This document shows, in pieces, positions 1 through 12,400 of a stretch of DNA of 64,000 nucleotides. The notes beneath the pieces are model-generated. The model was not told the DNA's origin. It did no database searches and was given only the letters and a program-made list of their open reading frames with translations. This DNA comes from Davidsoniella eucalypti (taxonomy: Eukaryota > Ascomycota > Sordariomycetes > Microascales > Ceratocystidaceae). Each line of letters starts with the position of its first letter. The first letter of the stretch is position 1. The DNA lies in the NCBI GenBank assembly GCA_004009845.1, contig RMBW01000058.1:1-64000 (forward strand), given 5' to 3'. The position numbers and the translations under genes were made by a program.

Positions 1-2
1 GC

Positions 3-2564
3 TCCGGAATTTCATCACTTTGGGCTGGTACCACAGCTCTCAAGTATGATTGTACAGTGGTTCTTGGTTATGCCGAACAGGCAAATTGCCTAGGGTCTCC
101 GAAGGGCCCCGAAAACTACAACTCTGTTATAGTCGTTAATCCAGATGGACAAACTATCGCAAACTACAGAAAATGCCATCTGCAGCCAGGCGAGGAGTTG
201 TGGGCGCTCGAAGGACCCACTGGTTTTTATGGCGACTTGATAACTGGTGTTGGGCAAGTTGCCGTGGGTGTGTCTATGGATATCAAGTAAGAGATCCCAC
301 CAAGATAATGTTTAGCGATAGGAACTTACTAATACTTATCACCCTTTAGCCCATATCGATTCGAGGATCCCTGGAGTTGCTTCGATTTTGCTTTCCATGT
401 CATGGCAATTGACGCTAATGTCGTTATCGTGACTATGGCATGGCCCACTCATGAGGACAAGCGCGCATTCACTCGTTTACCTCAAGATCCTGATACAAGT
501 ACTCTGATGTACTGGATTTCGCGCCTCGAACCTCTTATCCGCGCCGAAAACGAAGACGAGATCATTGTAATATTTTGTAATCGCTGTGGTACAGATGGCT
601 CGACATGTTTTGCTGGAACAAGCACTGTACTTGGGATCATTGGAGGTGAGGTTCGTGTATACGGAATCTTAGGCCGTGGTACCAAGGAACTTCTAGTTGT
701 TGACACAAACACTACGCCTTTTGGTCATCTGATTTACCGCCCAGAGGAAGATCTGGCCGAAGAACGAGCTGCCCAAGCTCGGGCTTTTCTCAAAGAGCCG
801 TACCGTCCTGTACAACAAGGTGACAATGTAAGGATTCCAAGGGAAACACGGTCTACTAGTTTAAAGGCCCCGAATGTTGAAACGCTGAACCCTATGGACC
901 AAAAATCAACACGTCGAGCCGATACACCAGGGAAACCTAGCTCAAAATCTGGTCGTCACCGTGATAAAGCTCTCGCGCCAGTCCCGCCCAAGAAACCACC
1001 GACCCCTCTTTCTTTGAAAGCCTTGCACAAGGGGATGAATGGCTTGTCAGACATCCCACCTAGTTTCTCAACACCATCGGCACTTAGTCCTACCCCCATC
1101 GGCATTCGCCCTCGCCTGACAATTCCGCCGATGGAGTCTATTACCCAGAGATATGTTGATTCACAGTCTCGACATGTCTTGAATCTCTCGCCAGCTTCAA
1201 ATTCACATCATAGAGTAATAAGAGGAAATATCGACATCTATAACGTCGAACCATTAGCCAATACGAACATGTCTCACTCAACTAGCCTCTTAAAACGCCC
1301 TGATCAAGTCATCACTCGAGGTTTGGTAGGCTTATCACGGCCAGGGTCAGCGCGTTCTGACCATACTGCCTTCTCTGACTGGTTTGGGTTTGACTATGCA
1401 TTGAATAGTGTCGATGGTAGTGCTCAAATCATGTCAGGTTCAAACAGTCGTGCCCGAGCAGACTCAAAGGGTAGCTTCCAGCAAGCTTCACAGCTCTACA
1501 AACCTGATGTCCTTGCCTTGACGTACTTTGGGAGAGGTGCCAATGACCCCGATACACCAATTAGTCCTCAGGCAATGTCCCCACTTGTTCTGACAGGACA
1601 TAGGAGCAAGCCTTCAGCTGATCATGTTCATAAACGACCTCCTTCCGCAAACCCCGAGGACTTTTATCGCATGGTCGACACTTCTTCCAAAGCAAAACCG
1701 GACAAGATAAGAACACAAGATCATCAGCTTTTAACGTACTTGACATCTAGCCCTGAACCTAGAAGATCTTCCACCGATAGGCGACAGCAAGATGATAGAG
1801 AAACCTTGGAGAGAGAGCAACTCGGCAACGCGAGTAAAGATTTTGGCTTGGGACCCTCATCTCAGCTGCAAGAAGCACGTGGTCGTCGCTCAAATCGCAT
1901 GAACTCCGAACTCAAAAAACCACGGGACACTAGCAGTAAGCTCCAGGATGGCCGCAAAAACCAAAGATCGACATCGCGCCATATCCATCTTTCTCAGTTC
2001 AAAATGATCGAGGAGTATCCATCTCCTAATTGTCCTGTTCATGGAACGTCCGCTAGAAGGGCCACAAGCCAAGATCATTCCGAGATTGATCGTAGGCGCT
2101 CAAAATCGCGTTCGTACTCTATAGGTATGATGAGTGACCAATATCCGATAGTCTCACTAAGCAAGCGAGAACGATCCCGAGATCACAAGTCTGGGCGTGA
2201 TACATCAAAAAATCAGCCCAAGAGAGCACTCACGCGCCTAGATACCTCTACTACCCCGAACCTAACCAATGAGGTTTTACATCACCATACAACACTAACT
2301 GCTCCGTGGATCGATACCTGGATGCCACCGATCTCTAAAAGTGTACCGCCGAGCGCGCTTATACATCCCGAAATTCCTAAAAGCGTCTCAACTGTGTTCT
2401 TTGTACCGTCAACAGTTCCAGATAGTGGTAGAGTTACGCCGCGCGCCATGGTAGTTCTTCTGGACGAGAAAGCAAGCAATGGATCTAATGCCGATGGCAA
2501 ACCTATGTACAAATGCATCGAACGCAGTGCATCTGCTACTGGGGCTCGTGTTACTAGGGCCTAA
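3..2564 (+). CDS. N-terminal amidase-like carbon-nitrogen hydrolase with long disordered tail (5' partial)
   Basis: Coding segments <3-286 and 350-2564; the intron at 287-349 (GTAAGA...TTTAG, branch site TACTAAT) joins MDI to NPYRFED in frame. The 5' end lies outside the window. The N-terminal ~260 visible residues match the nitrilase-superfamily amidase NTA1, which deamidates N-terminal Asn/Gln in the Arg/N-degron pathway: YNSVIVVNPDG, the catalytic-lysine motif NYRKCHL, WALEGPTGFYG, MAWPTHEDKRAF, and RVYGILGRGTKELLVVDT. The usual nucleophile motif GICMDINPY reads GVSMDINPY, so the catalytic Cys is Ser (TCT at 273-275); the Glu of the triad lies upstream and cannot be checked. About 580 further residues are Ser/Arg/Pro-rich and low complexity, with no domain I recognise. 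Family assignment is firm, activity is doubtful. Confidence 0.85.
287..349 (+). other. intron of the amidase-like gene
   Basis: 63-nt GT-AG intron, 5' GTAAGA, branch-like TACTAAT at about 328-334, 3' CCCTTTAG. Removing it restores the MDINPY motif across the junction. Confidence 0.9.
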
Positions 2565-3188
2565 ATGAAATGTCGCTCTATCTTTTATTCTCTTCTTCAG
2601 AGTCTTTATAGAGGCATATCTATTAACCCATGGATCATGATACCTTTATTTTTCTTATTCTTTTGTTTTACTTTGCTTTTTTACTTTTACTATTAGCGAT
2701 CGAAATGGTGTTATCGGTTGATTCTTCGAGCGTGGTGTTATATGTCCTGAACTAGGAAATTTCAGTCATGTCAGTTATTATTGTATATAATTCATATAGT
2801 CAGTTTTTCCATAAACAAATTATTTTCACTTTGTCCATCTTAATATTCCGCTGTATATGCACTGAAGAACATCTACTACGGTGGTTCAAGATATACACAG
2901 TTTATATTCTATACGCACCGTACGGAAGATTATCCAAGGCGGTGAAGCGCAAAGCGCCTACTGCGATGGATTGTTTCTGGCCCCACAGATGGCAGAAAAA
3001 AGTTCATAGGAAATTTTCTAGCATAGTAATTGCCAAACTGCAAATAGTGTAGAGATTATCGTAACATTTGCTGCATTATTCCAAACAACAATTTCTTCGA
3101 TACATTTATCTACCCACAACTCGACACATATATCTTCCGTTCTTTAATTCTTTGTGTCAGCCGCAATCGAAACTCATAAACAATCACC
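2565..3188. other. intergenic: amidase 3' region and EBP2 promoter
   Basis: AT-rich with T-runs near 2640-2700. I see no gene. A 94-codon open frame at 2768-3052 has no recognisable content. Confidence 0.6.
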
Positions 3189-4522
3189 ATGGTCACCAAG
3201 AGCAAACTCAAGATGGCGCTTGCCGCCGAGAAGGGCACCAACTACAACAAGATCAAGGAGGAGCGCCGGTTAAAGGCTCTCCACAAAGTCAAGCCGACCA
3301 AAGTCGACAAGCAGAAGCAGGCTGAGTCTGAGTCTGAGGAGGAAGAAGAAGACTGGGAAGAGGTCGATGCCTCCGATAACGAGAATGCCGCTGCCGTTGA
3401 CTTCGAGGCCCTGAACGAGAGCGATGACGATTCCGAGATTGATATGGAAGAGAAGATCGAGAGACCGAAGAAGGGCCCGCAAACAAAGGCCGCCCCTGCC
3501 CCTGCGCCCGCTGCTGATGATGACGAGGATGACGAGGAAGACGAGGACGAGGAGGATATCCCCATGTCCGATCTCGAAGACCTCGAGGATGAGGACAAGG
3601 CCGATCTGATCCCCCACACCCGCTTGACCATCTACAACAAGGACGCCTTGACCACGTCTCTCAACCGCATCATGATACCCAGCGATGAATCCGTACCTTT
3701 CATTAGCCACATGTGCGTCGTTTCCAAGACGTCGACTGCCAATGCTATCCCCGACGTATCAGACGACGTTAAGCGCGAAGATGCCTTCCTAGCGCAATGT
3801 CTAGAGGCCGCGCGCATTGCTCGCGCCAAGCTGGTCGGTTCCGGCGTACCGTTCACTCGCCCCAACGATTACTTCGCCGAAATGGTCAAGAGCGACGATC
3901 ACATGGAGAAGATCAAGGCTAAGATGGTTGATGAGGCTTCTGCTAAGAAGGCCTCGGCCGAGGCCCGTAAGCTACGTGAACTGAAGAAGTTCGGCAAGAA
4001 GACTCAGGTTGCCAAGATCCAGGAGCGGGCTAAGGACAAGCGTGAGACTCTGGACAAGATCAAGAGCTTGAAGAGAAGTACGAAAATCCCTCGCCCCTTA
4101 AGGAAAAAAAGAGACATACAAGTAAATTTTGCGAAGATAATCAACCACATACTAACATATCCTTTTCTTTCACCACAGAGCGCCAGGAGAACTCCAACGA
4201 TCTCGGTACCCACGAGGGTGACATGTTCGATGTCGCCGTCGACAATGAACTCAAGACCTACCGCAACAAGTCCGAAGCCAACGGTCGTTTCAGCGGCAAC
4301 GGCCTCAACTCGAAGCGTGTCAAGAAGAACGAAAAGTACGGCTTCGGCGGCAAGAAGCGTCACGGCAAGTCTGGCGATTCCATGTCCTCGGGTGACCTTT
4401 CCGGCTTCTCGAACAAGCGCAACAAGGCGCCGTTTAGTGGTGCTGATGGCGCTCGTAAGAAGAGCGCTTCTGCTCAACGGCCAGGAAAGGCGCGGAGAAA
4501 GGCTATGGCGTCACGGCGGTAA
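3189..4522 (+). CDS. EBP2: rRNA-processing protein EBP2
   Basis: Exons 3189-4077 and 4179-4522, 410 aa. EBP2 is a nucleolar factor for 27S pre-rRNA processing and 60S subunit assembly. Residues 40-140 are acidic (Asp/Glu runs) with Lys patches. The conserved EBP2 core follows: LIPHTRLTIYNKDAL, then DVKREDAFLAQCLEAARIA and VPFTRPNDYFAEMVKSDDHM. The basic C-terminus after the intron (GDMFDVAVDN, NSKRVKKNEKYGFGGKKR) completes the family pattern. The intron (GTACGA...CCACAG, branch ACTAAC) lies in the KSLKRK/RQENSND region; removing it changes frame correctly. The start is the first ATG and has the context CACCATGG. Complete and ordinary. Confidence 0.95.
4078..4178 (+). other. EBP2 intron
   Basis: 101-nt intron with unusual 5' site GTACGA, branch ACTAAC at about 4151 and 3' CACCACAG. 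A GTAAAT further in is a possible alternative donor but would not keep the conserved frame as well. Confidence 0.8.
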
Positions 4523-5279
4523 ATTTTCTTCTTCCTTTTGATCCCTACTTTCTCTGCTTCTATCCGATACCTCTTAGAGTATAAACGGCAAATGAAATCA
4601 AATATGGAGAGAGCCTGGGAACTTAGGTGTAGAAGAGATCTCATCATTATTACATGAAACCAAAAGAAAAGGTATTATCTTAGCTCTTCATTTCTTCTGC
4701 TTAACAGCTGAAGTTTAGTGTCATCCATTGATTCATCAAGAACTACTTTATGCCATGTCATGACTGCTACTACTATCACTACTACCGGCATCACATTTAC
4801 TTTCATATGCTGTTTTACATTTCCTTCTTTTTTTTCTACCTTCCAACAACATCTTGTTATTCTACTTTTCATTGTACTATTTTAGGCGTTATAGTTGACA
4901 TAAAAAAAAAGGATTTACATTTACAAATAATGTTCACGTCATAGATAAAACGGTGCTATGTTCTCGGAAAAGGAAAGACCGAGAGACTAATTGGGATGAA
5001 CTTGAAAGTCTGTCGTTAGATCTGATAAGATCTTGAATGTTACCAGAAAGATATACAACTGAAGTAGTGATTTATCGACCAAAGTTAAACAAAAACATTA
5101 TATAACAATCTAAAAGAATCAATAACTATTTCATATCAAAGGTTCTATCAAAGTCAACAAACATCGAAATGGGGATATAAAGCGGTTAAAGTTCCTTGCT
5201 TAGCAAATTTTTTTATATAAAAAAAAACTTTAAAAAAGTAACCATTTGAGTTTTGATACTCAGATGTGATGATACTTGC
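4523..5279. other. intergenic: EBP2 3' region
   Basis: AT-rich, with A-runs near 4900 and 5210-5237. The T6 run seen on the minus strand at about 5232-5237 is the first plausible Pol III terminator for the neighbouring tRNA. No gene seen. Confidence 0.55.
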
Positions 5280-5351
5280 TGACCACGATGGGATTCGAAC
5301 CCACAATCTTTTGATTCGTAGTCAAACGCCTTGCCATTGGGCCACGCGGCC
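5280..5351 (-). tRNA. tRNA-Arg (anticodon ACG), no intron
   Basis: 72 nt including discriminator A; CCA is not encoded. On the minus strand the acceptor GGCCGCG pairs with CGTGGTC (two G-T wobbles), the D-arm is GCC...GGC, the anticodon stem TTTGA/TCAAA encloses loop CTACGAA (anticodon ACG, read as ICG), and the T-arm GTGGG/CCCAT encloses TTCGAAT. The internal A box TGGCCCAATGG and B box GGTTCGAATCC are intact. Confidence 0.95.
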
Positions 5352-7249
5352 GTTCTTATCCGGATTCTTAAGAACTCGGAGCATAAACGGTGTTACAAAG
5401 GACGGCGCTACCCGGCGCCGAGCCGCCAACCGACGAGTCCGAGTACTTCCCCCTTCGTCGTGAGAGGTTTTTTTTTTTGAGAGTGACCAGCACATATTCC
5501 TAATGCTGCTGTCCATTCTCGTTTTTTTCTTTTTTTTCGACATTTGTCCGTCTTCGAAGCACCGAGGCCTTGAGCCCCGAAACATTTTCCCTTCTCGAAG
5601 GAATGTTCTCACCAGCGACCCTCTTTTCAGGAACATACAAAAGCTATTGAGTTTGTCGAAGCGGAGGACTTTAAATACCTGTTCGGTATCTAATCCGGCG
5701 TCGTATGATCTTGGTGATTTATGTAGACGTTAAATATAATCAAATCAAAATCGACGCCAAGCCGGGGGGCCGCGCGATGTTTCGGAATAGTGAAAAAAAA
5801 AAGGCACTAGGTGACCAATCTTGAAGTGCTTTGGGTACGCTATAGAGTTTGAACTAGATGAATAGTCATGTTGGCGTCAATGCCGAGTTTTTAGAAAAGG
5901 CTTCAAGAGATGTTTAAATCGGCTGGCAACTGCTGCTTGCCCGGGAGTTGCTTGGAGGATGATATTAACTAACAAATGTGGAATAGAGAATATACAATAC
6001 AATTGTTGAGTGGTAACTTTGGTTATTCGTAGTCTATACATTCTGATATAAATGTATGGCGATATAATCAGATTTTAATATTTCTATTCGACATCTGATG
6101 TTCTACAACTTACTCTTTTCTCAACTACCCCATCTCCAGATAATAAATCCCAAAATCACATTTTTCACCGTAATATATGAACATAGCATGAACAATCACA
6201 AGCTCAATGAGAAATAGAGAGAGCAAAAATAACAAAGAAGCAGTTTTAATCCAACTTAGGAGGGTATGTATTACGCATCTATGCATTGATATCATGACTT
6301 TATCAAAACTAGCAAGAAACAACGCAGGAAAGAACAGAGAAAAAAAACGGTAAAAAGTTAAGTTGGCAAGGAAACCCAATGAAGATAAAGAATCAAAAAA
6401 TAATAATAGGAAGAACAAGGGAAGCTATAAATGCAATAGCAGATGTCTGATTTAGTACACTATGATGTATGAATATTACTAAGCAATAAAATAATAGTCG
6501 CCATACACATAATGTATCAAAAAATTGAAATATGAAGGAGGATATAGAAAGAATTCGGGGATGGTGGTAGTGGCAATAGGAAGAAAGTAGTAACAATAGC
6601 TATTGGGAGATAGAGAGTAACAGGAGGAAGAGAAAACATAGCGATGAGAAAGCCGTTGACGATGGGAAAGAAGGGTAGGTGGAGGTAGAGGAGAAGGGAA
6701 AAGGTTGTGAATTGTTGTGAAAAAAAATCGAAGATAGTGCAATAAGATAAATAAAAATTGGGTAAATAAAAAACAGGTGATGACGCCGAACAAGGAACGG
6801 GCTAAACATGAAAATGCTAGATATAAAAACTCAGAAAGGGAGATGGAAAGGTAGAACAAGAAGAGAAGAATAACAAGAGTGAGCCGACAATGTGGTAAAC
6901 AAGTAGTGTAGAGAGAAAAAGGAAAGAAAAGAATTGCTTCGAAACGCCAACCCAATATGAAGAAGAAAAAGAATAAAGGACACCTCAAGTGTGTGCTGTC
7001 TCTTTTCAGTTTTCAGTCTGTCTGTTCTTCTAGAAGCAAGCCAACTCAACTAAGTAGGGCTTTTTTTTTTAGTTTCCTTCCCTTAGTATGGAGTTGGCGT
7101 ACTATCCCAGAAGAAGAAGAAAAAAAGAAAGACAAGAAGAATAAATGAAGGCCAAATCCGCATGTTTATTAGCTTAAAGAAAAGATATTTGAAGAATTCG
7201 GTTCGCTGGGTGTTTGTTGTTATGTTATTGTGTTGATGTTGGCTATTCA
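5352..7249. other. gene-free, strand-skewed purine-rich region
   Basis: No gene is recognisable. From about 6180 to 7150 the plus strand is strongly A/G-rich, so the minus strand shows several hydrophobic Phe/Leu/Ser-rich open frames that are composition artefacts. The last part should hold the SamB 3' UTR. Confidence 0.5.
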
Positions 7250-9481
7250 CTACGCCGCCGCAATGCACCAATGGCGATGGAAGGCCCAAGCACTCTTTTG
7301 GCATTCCTTACTGCAGTACTTGGTCCGACGGCATCGGCGACACTTGGCAAATTGGCGGGTATATTCTTCCCATTTTCCACAACGATAGTAGGCACACTGG
7401 CGAATACCGCCACGCGTATCGTCTTTGCGGCAAAGGTTCCGCATCACGACACCAGCCCAGTACTGCATGTCTGTGCTGTGGTGTCTGACGGTGAACTTCT
7501 CTACTAGAGGGAAGATGTTGTAGTCATCTTCTAGCAGATACTCTTCTACCTCTTCTTCTTCTTCTTCTTCTTCCTCATGCTCCTTTTCCTCGTGGATGTG
7601 GTAGTGTTGATGGTCATGTAAAGCGGCAGTCTTGCCCTTCTTTGTCGACGAGCACGATCCACTACCAGAGGTCTCAGTCGGGTCGTCATCAAATCTTAGC
7701 AATTCCTTGCTCATTTTGAGTTTGGGTACTAAGTGACTGTTTTGGAAATACGACCGTAGACCACAGTACTTGCTAACATAGGCGAGAAGTTGAAGTGACA
7801 TGAGCACGTCTTCTTCACGCGGGATGACAGCCAGCATCTGGGGGTTATGGAGAACAGAGGCACGCGAGTCGGCCAAGAAACGAGGGACTAGGCCGTTAAT
7901 GTTGGGTTGAGAGGTAGCTGGTAGTCTAGCTATTCTGGGGTTGGGGGGAGCAGCACCGGCCACAGTGGCTACGTCGATATCAGTAGTATCGTGGGTAATA
8001 TTGAACGCGGTGCCGTCCTGATTATCAGAAACAACTTCGGGGACAGCGACGGCGATGGCAATATCTTCTTGACCAAGCAGTTCGGTATGCTCCATATTCT
8101 CATCCTGGATGCCAACAGGTGGCTGAGCGGCACCAGGAACGTCGGCATCGGCATCAACGGTTCCAGTCATGAGAATATCACGCGACTCGTCAGCAGGACC
8201 CTCGTTTCCGGACGACGGCTCAGATTCGACGTTAGGCATCTGCATTCTTGCGGCTGGGCGTAGGAGATTCAGTTCGACGGCGGCGTTGTTGTTGGCTACA
8301 ACATTTGGTGGTAGGGTTGTTGTGGTGGGTGCGACATCTCGCAGGTTTGGCGGTAGAGGTGTAGTGGGAGACACTGGTTGAGAGCCGAGAGCACGGCTAA
8401 ACATGCTTTCTACCTCGAGGGCAGCTGATACTAGAGGTTGGATGATGGGTCGCGAGCCGGCTCCTGGTGTTGTCATGGCACGCTCCGGGCGGACAAAGTT
8501 ACCAGCACGAGGATGGCCCGACGCAAGGTTGAGCTGGGCAGAGACAGTCGAAAGACCATTGACGATGTGAGCTTGTGTGTAGGGTTGGCGTTCAGTCTGG
8601 CGTTGAGCAAATGGTCGAATCATGATGTGGTTTTCGCGCTGGTTGGTAGGGGGGGTATTTTCAACGACAGTTAATTGGTCAGTGGCACGGCTAGTGGTCA
8701 CGCGAGTATGGCCGGAATATGTGCTGGAAACGTCAATGGCAGCGGGAATACGGCGACGTAAGATAGGGTCGAGATTGGCCGAGTTAGAGGGGCCTGAAGT
8801 CGGGGCGGTAACTGTGGTGGTCGGGGGGGCAGGGCTAGCGGTAGAGACGGCAGCGGTGGCAGCGACGGCCATGTTGGACGACCTGGTGGCCAAGGGAGTC
8901 GTAGAAGAGGGAATAGCTATAGTAGTGGCAGCAGAAGCAGCGACAGGATCACGAGGCCGCGAGGCAGCATTGGAGGAGCCACGGCGTTGGTCGCGGTCGC
9001 TGTTGCGTGAGCGAGAGCTGTGGCTGTGTGGGTGGTGGTGATGATGGTGCTGAGAGTCACCGATGGCCTTCTTCTTCATCTCCTCCTTTTCCTGGCATTT
9101 GTCGACGAGGCGGATGTAGTTCTCGAGAATGGTGGCGATCACAGGCACGACATCGGCCTCGACCACGCGGGTGCGTACATTCTCAGTGCCGCGAACACCG
9201 ATGTTGACGACACACTGGAAGGCCAGGTTCCATTTCCACATGGCCATGACATCGACACTGCGACCCTGCTTGAGGATGCAGATGAGACGCTCAATTCCGC
9301 CATCGACGGTGAGGATGTCCCGGATACGGGCGGACGATGTGGTGAGGTAGGCGAGGTGGTTGAGCGAGTTGATGAGCGGCAGGGTCGAGGTGCAGTCGAG
9401 GGCGCGACGGTCATACAGGGCGGTTGTGATGCCGACAGAGGCCTTATTGACGTTGGGGATGCTGAAGTTGACTTCTCTCAT
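7250..9481 (-). CDS. samB: SamB/MUB1-type MYND zinc-finger protein
   Basis: Single exon, 743 aa, starting at ATG 9481 (MREVNFSIPNVNKASVGI). The first ~140 residues are the strongly conserved SamB/Mub1 armadillo-like block (YDRRALDCTSTLPLINSLNH, TVDGGIERLICILKQGR). The middle is low complexity: His repeats, Ala/Thr/Pro-rich segments, and a Glu run encoded by TTC/CTT repeats near 7555-7580. The C-terminus (about residues 697-740) is a MYND zinc finger with the expected Cys/His ligands (KCRRCRRTKYC, ECQ, HRHWC). In yeast Mub1 works with the E3 Ubr2 and Rad6 in degrading Rpn4; in Aspergillus SamB affects growth polarity and conidiophore development. Function here is inferred from family. Confidence 0.93.
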   Translation of the reverse strand: MREVNFSIPNVNKASVGITTALYDRRALDCTSTLPLINSLNHLAYLTTSSARIRDILTVDGGIERLICILKQGRSVDVMAMWKWNLAFQCVVNIGVRGTENVRTRVVEADVVPVIATILENYIRLVDKCQEKEEMKKKAIGDSQHHHHHHPHSHSSRSRNSDRDQRRGSSNAASRPRDPVAASAATTIAIPSSTTPLATRSSNMAVAATAAVSTASPAPPTTTVTAPTSGPSNSANLDPILRRRIPAAIDVSSTYSGHTRVTTSRATDQLTVVENTPPTNQRENHIMIRPFAQRQTERQPYTQAHIVNGLSTVSAQLNLASGHPRAGNFVRPERAMTTPGAGSRPIIQPLVSAALEVESMFSRALGSQPVSPTTPLPPNLRDVAPTTTTLPPNVVANNNAAVELNLLRPAARMQMPNVESEPSSGNEGPADESRDILMTGTVDADADVPGAAQPPVGIQDENMEHTELLGQEDIAIAVAVPEVVSDNQDGTAFNITHDTTDIDVATVAGAAPPNPRIARLPATSQPNINGLVPRFLADSRASVLHNPQMLAVIPREEDVLMSLQLLAYVSKYCGLRSYFQNSHLVPKLKMSKELLRFDDDPTETSGSGSCSSTKKGKTAALHDHQHYHIHEEKEHEEEEEEEEEVEEYLLEDDYNIFPLVEKFTVRHHSTDMQYWAGVVMRNLCRKDDTRGGIRQCAYYRCGKWEEYTRQFAKCRRCRRTKYCSKECQKSAWAFHRHWCIAAA

Positions 9482-12400
9482 GGTGGTGGGAAAGAAGGAC
9501 GACGCCTTGGGGGTCTGGGAGGGTGGCGGCGGTCGTGGTGTGATTAGTTTTGGCTTAGTTTAGGTACGTGTGTGGGAAGAGGTTTCCGTGAGGCTCTCTT
9601 GTACTTTTGGTGGTGTTATTGCTGTTATTCATACAGATAGAGGCGAATCGGCAATGCCGTCAAGGCAGCGTTTTGAGTTGCGGTTGGAGATGTCGGAGAT
9701 CAGGAGACGATACAAAGGGGTGTGCTGTGGTTGGAAAAGCGCAGCAGTAGCAGTAGTAGGATAGTAGTTGATCCAAATATGCATCAGGCTCGCCAACAAG
9801 ACGTCCCAGCGATGGATGGATGGCGATGGAATTGTAGGTAGCAGGCAATGAAATAGGAGGACGACAAAGAAAACAAGAGAAGAGAGAGAAACAGAAGGGT
9901 ATCTATCTATCGTAGAGATGTGGCGGATCAGGTAGCAAGGCAGGGCAAAGGCAGCAAAGAAACGAAACAGCACGACAGAGGACGGATAAAAGAGAGGACT
10001 CGAGGCCGGATGGCGATGGCCTTGGCTAAGAGAATGAATTATTCGTGCGTTCGATCGATCGAGTTCGCCTAGGCAAAGAAGGGGCCAAGAACTGAGTTGG
10101 GTTGCTGCAGCGAGGAAAATCGAAGGGGATGGACAAAAGGCCAAAAGATGAGCTTTGGCGGTTCTGCAGGGCAACAGGACTGCAAGAGGGAAAAAAAATA
10201 AAAGAATAAAAAAAGAATAAAAAACGAAGACTGGCTTGGCTGGTGCTGGGGCGACCACTTCAGAATACAATGGGAATGGAAAGGGAAAAAGAGGTCATGT
10301 CCCAGTGACAGCAGCAGCAGAGCAAGATATGCAGCAACGAGCTGGAGAACCTGGGGTGATCGATCTGCCGGCTGGTCGGTGGACTTACGATCGATCAATC
10401 GGCGGCAATACCAGCAGCAAGATGCTGAGAGGAATCGAGACAGGCAGAGGCTACTCGGAGTGGCGAGAGCGCATTGGCAGTCGGCACAGCGAGATCAAGC
10501 GAGAAAGAAAGAAGAGATAGCAGGCTTCGCTAGGAGGAATCGGCGACTCAAGGACACCCGGAGCACAAGCAGAAGGTCGTAGGCCGCGAGACAGAATCGA
10601 GCCTCCTTGTTGTTGATATAATTTCTTTGGGTTATTTCAACAGCGCTGGGCAAGGCTGACTGGCCTATAGAAGTACCTGGAACAAGAAGACCCGGGGACA
10701 AAGAGTGAAAATACAGCGGGTAGATAGCCGGATGACAAACTAGTTTGGGGGGGCGATTTTTAGTGGACTAGACAATGTACAGCCTATTTGTAGAGCGTAC
10801 AGCAAGCTGCGAAGGTTTAGGAGCGCGAAAGAGTCGATGACGATAGATTTCAAGCCAAAGAGAAAAACGAGGAAGAAAGATGAGAACCTTGCAGGAAAAG
10901 AAGAGGAAAAAATCCAAGCTGATCTGAGCGTAGGGGGGGGGGGATTGCAAGAGAAAAAAAACACTTGATAAATCACAGTGTATGAGCAACTGTTGGGAAG
11001 AGTAAACAGCCAGCCAAGCAAAATATCAGTGCTTTTCTATGCCCTACTATGGCTTGAGAATACAGCGCCCCTAGTTACTCTGCCTAGGGCCAGAATTGAT
11101 GGGCTTTATTACAGGGCATTCAGCCACTAAGCTTGGAGCTTCCAGTGGATTCTATCACTGAAAACTACACAGTCCCCACTACATCTACACGACAGTGCAT
11201 AGGGTAAGCATCATGAGATGTTCATCCCCCGATGATACCGTACCTCAAGTATGTTATAATATGTAGTATCATGACACCTAAGTCCATGGTAGATACATCC
11301 AAGCTCACCTCTTTCGTGCCCTATAAATCGCAACAGTCGGCCACAAACACAGGAACCGCCTTTGCCAAGACTGTTGAGCCAGCAAATAAATCGCAGGCGA
11401 GTTCTCTCTCTCTATTTTTGTTCTGTCTGTCCTACTCTAACGCCATCGGAAAAACTTGAGGCAAAACCTCCAGTTCATTTGGCATAGTGGCAATTAAAAG
11501 AACTCAAACGAGCTGACCTGGATTGTATTTTATCTCTTTATCTCGCTTTTATATAACAAACATTAACCAAAAAAATAACAATTACAATAAATCTTCGGCT
11601 CTAGATTTCCCAGACACCAATAGCGTCAGAACCGCTTATTAATGGCCTACGGCCGATGCCCGAACCGGCGTTTGACGTTTCAGGCACCATGAGGAGACGC
11701 CAGTAAAGCCTATATCCGTACATGTGCAGTATAACTAGCACCAGAAGACCCAGTCACAGCCAAGTAGTTGTACTCTGGCTATGCCAAACTCTAAGTTGGC
11801 TTCGGGTCAGAGCAGCAAGTCAAAGTCAACAAGTCAAAGTCACAAAGTCAAAGCCAACAAGTCAAAGCTCTCAGCTCCACAAAGTGCTGCTATTGTTGTT
11901 CTGTGCTTGCCGACCAATCTTAATCTGGGACAGGGGATCTATATATATTTCCATCATCATTGACACCTTGTTAACACTGTCGTGTGCCTTTGTTGCCCGC
12001 TATAGCCAACTAAATCAAGCAAGCCATGCAAGAGCCAGTACTTTGAATCAAACTGGTGGCTTTTACTTTCCTAGTATCAAGCACCAGAAATGAAAACCTT
12101 GTTGCCGTTTTGTTTCTTTTTTTCTTCTGTTTTTTTTCTTCTTTTTTTTCGATGGCTGACTGTTGTTCCTCTTCTGTATTGTTTTCTGTTCCTCTTTGTC
12201 AAGCAAAAGTAAGCAAGTTCCCTTGTTGGCAAAAGTGACAAAAGTCATGGATAGCATCGAGAGGAGGAAGAAAGAAATGGCTGGGGTTTATAATGGGCTT
12301 TATGCAAGTTCCTTGATCCATTCTCAGTGGCAGCAGCCACTTTAAACCCTCTACAAGTCAACTAGACAAAAAGAAAAAGAATAATTAAAAAAATAATTAA

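Noticed and set aside
3242..3710. Ser-rich and Leu/Val-rich minus-strand frames opposite EBP2
   Set aside because: Mirror images of the acidic repeat codons of EBP2.
6125..7304. Overlapping minus-strand open frames with hydrophobic Phe/Leu/Ser-rich products
   Set aside because: They arise from pyrimidine-rich composition, several frames are open at once, and there is no family signal or splice logic.
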